Source: an uncultured Flavobacterium sp. | GTDB taxonomy: Bacteria; Bacteroidota; Bacteroidia; Flavobacteriales; Flavobacteriaceae | Assembly (NCBI GenBank): GCA_946479395.1 | Contig: CAMLFV010000058.1 | Location: 1 to 14,039, forward strand | Direction of reading: 5' to 3' | Length of the DNA stretch: 14,039 nt | Part shown: positions 13,978-14,039 of the stretch, in pieces | Position numbering within the stretch: position 1 is the stretch's first letter | Layout: every line of letters starts with the position of its first letter | Notes under the pieces: model-generated | Seen by the model: the letters and a program-made list of their open reading frames with translations, nothing else | Databases searched by the model: none | What the model was told of the DNA's origin: nothing | Translations under genes and position numbers: made by a program

Positions 13978-14039
13978 TCAATCTATAAAAAACTCCTGCT
14001 CCATTTCAGCTTTTTGAATTAGATTATCCCACAAAAAAA
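13978..14039 (-). CDS. 3' tail of an unidentified gene (partial at right edge)
   Basis: A minus-strand frame enters from the right edge and ends at TGA (13980-13978), giving about 19 codons that read 'FLWDNLIQKAEMEQEFFID'. The acidic, amphipathic composition looks coding, and the 135-bp gap to the dihydroorotase-like gene is normal spacing. The fragment is too short for family assignment. In flavobacteria a glycosyltransferase or DUF4296 protein often precedes this operon, but the tail cannot confirm either. Confidence 0.45.
   Translation of the reverse strand, partial: FLWDNLIQKAEMEQEFFID

Noticed and set aside
1..14039. Mobile element, CRISPR array, defence island or toxin cluster
   Set aside because: No transposase, integrase, regularly spaced repeat, att-like duplication or nuclease/toxin motif was found; the YD-like proteins lack toxin tips and RHS core length.

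Overview
The window reads as chromosomal DNA of a member of the Bacteroidetes, most likely family Flavobacteriaceae. The DNA is AT-rich. Several lipoprotein signals have a Cys followed by Ser-Asp-Asp. Upstream regions carry TAnnTTTG-type -7 boxes instead of Shine-Dalgarno/TATAAT signals. The protein families (CarboxypepD_reg-like, YD-repeat-like, DUF4870, and a 485-residue conserved 'SEIGAGQETARHFFRAGAASRT' protein) are typical of that group. I see no insertion sequence, integrase, tRNA, rRNA or CRISPR array. Most of the region is ordinary core or lineage-specific genome.

Layout. Positions 1-924 hold the N-terminal four fifths of tgt (minus strand, running off the left edge). Positions 1039-3131 hold two tandem paralogous surface-type lipoproteins and a small outer-membrane barrel-like protein, all on minus. 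Positions 3421-6078 hold a divergent metabolic pair: fahA (last step of tyrosine degradation, minus) and glyA (one-carbon metabolism, plus), each closed by a good terminator. A secreted CarboxypepD_reg-like protein follows on plus (6183-7349). It converges, with an 8-bp gap, on a secreted YD-repeat-like gene on minus (7358-8558). The reading frame of that gene is broken near its 3' end, and a run of five G at 7529-7533 is the likely site. A terminator at 8629-8663 separates it from the 485-residue conserved gene of unknown role (8645-10102, minus).

From a divergent promoter region, a plus-strand operon of three tightly packed genes runs 10177-11577: a metallo-beta-lactamase-fold hydrolase (GTG start), a 60-residue membrane-anchored coiled-coil protein and a lipoprotein. 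It converges on a minus-strand operon (11601-13842) across a shared 24-bp palindrome. In transcription order that operon encodes a dihydroorotase-like protein lacking nearly all metal ligands, a DUF4870-type membrane protein and a Ser-Asp-His esterase. The 3' tail of one more minus-strand gene enters from the right edge (13978-14039).

Most worth a second look: the frameshift at 7529-7533 with its recoverable 56-codon tail; the degenerate dihydroorotase; the conserved 485-residue protein; the three-gene hydrolase/coiled-coil/lipoprotein operon; the tandem lipoproteins; and two related terminator copies at 2531-2570 and 3368-3407, one intact and one decayed. I found no convincing new defence or mobile system.
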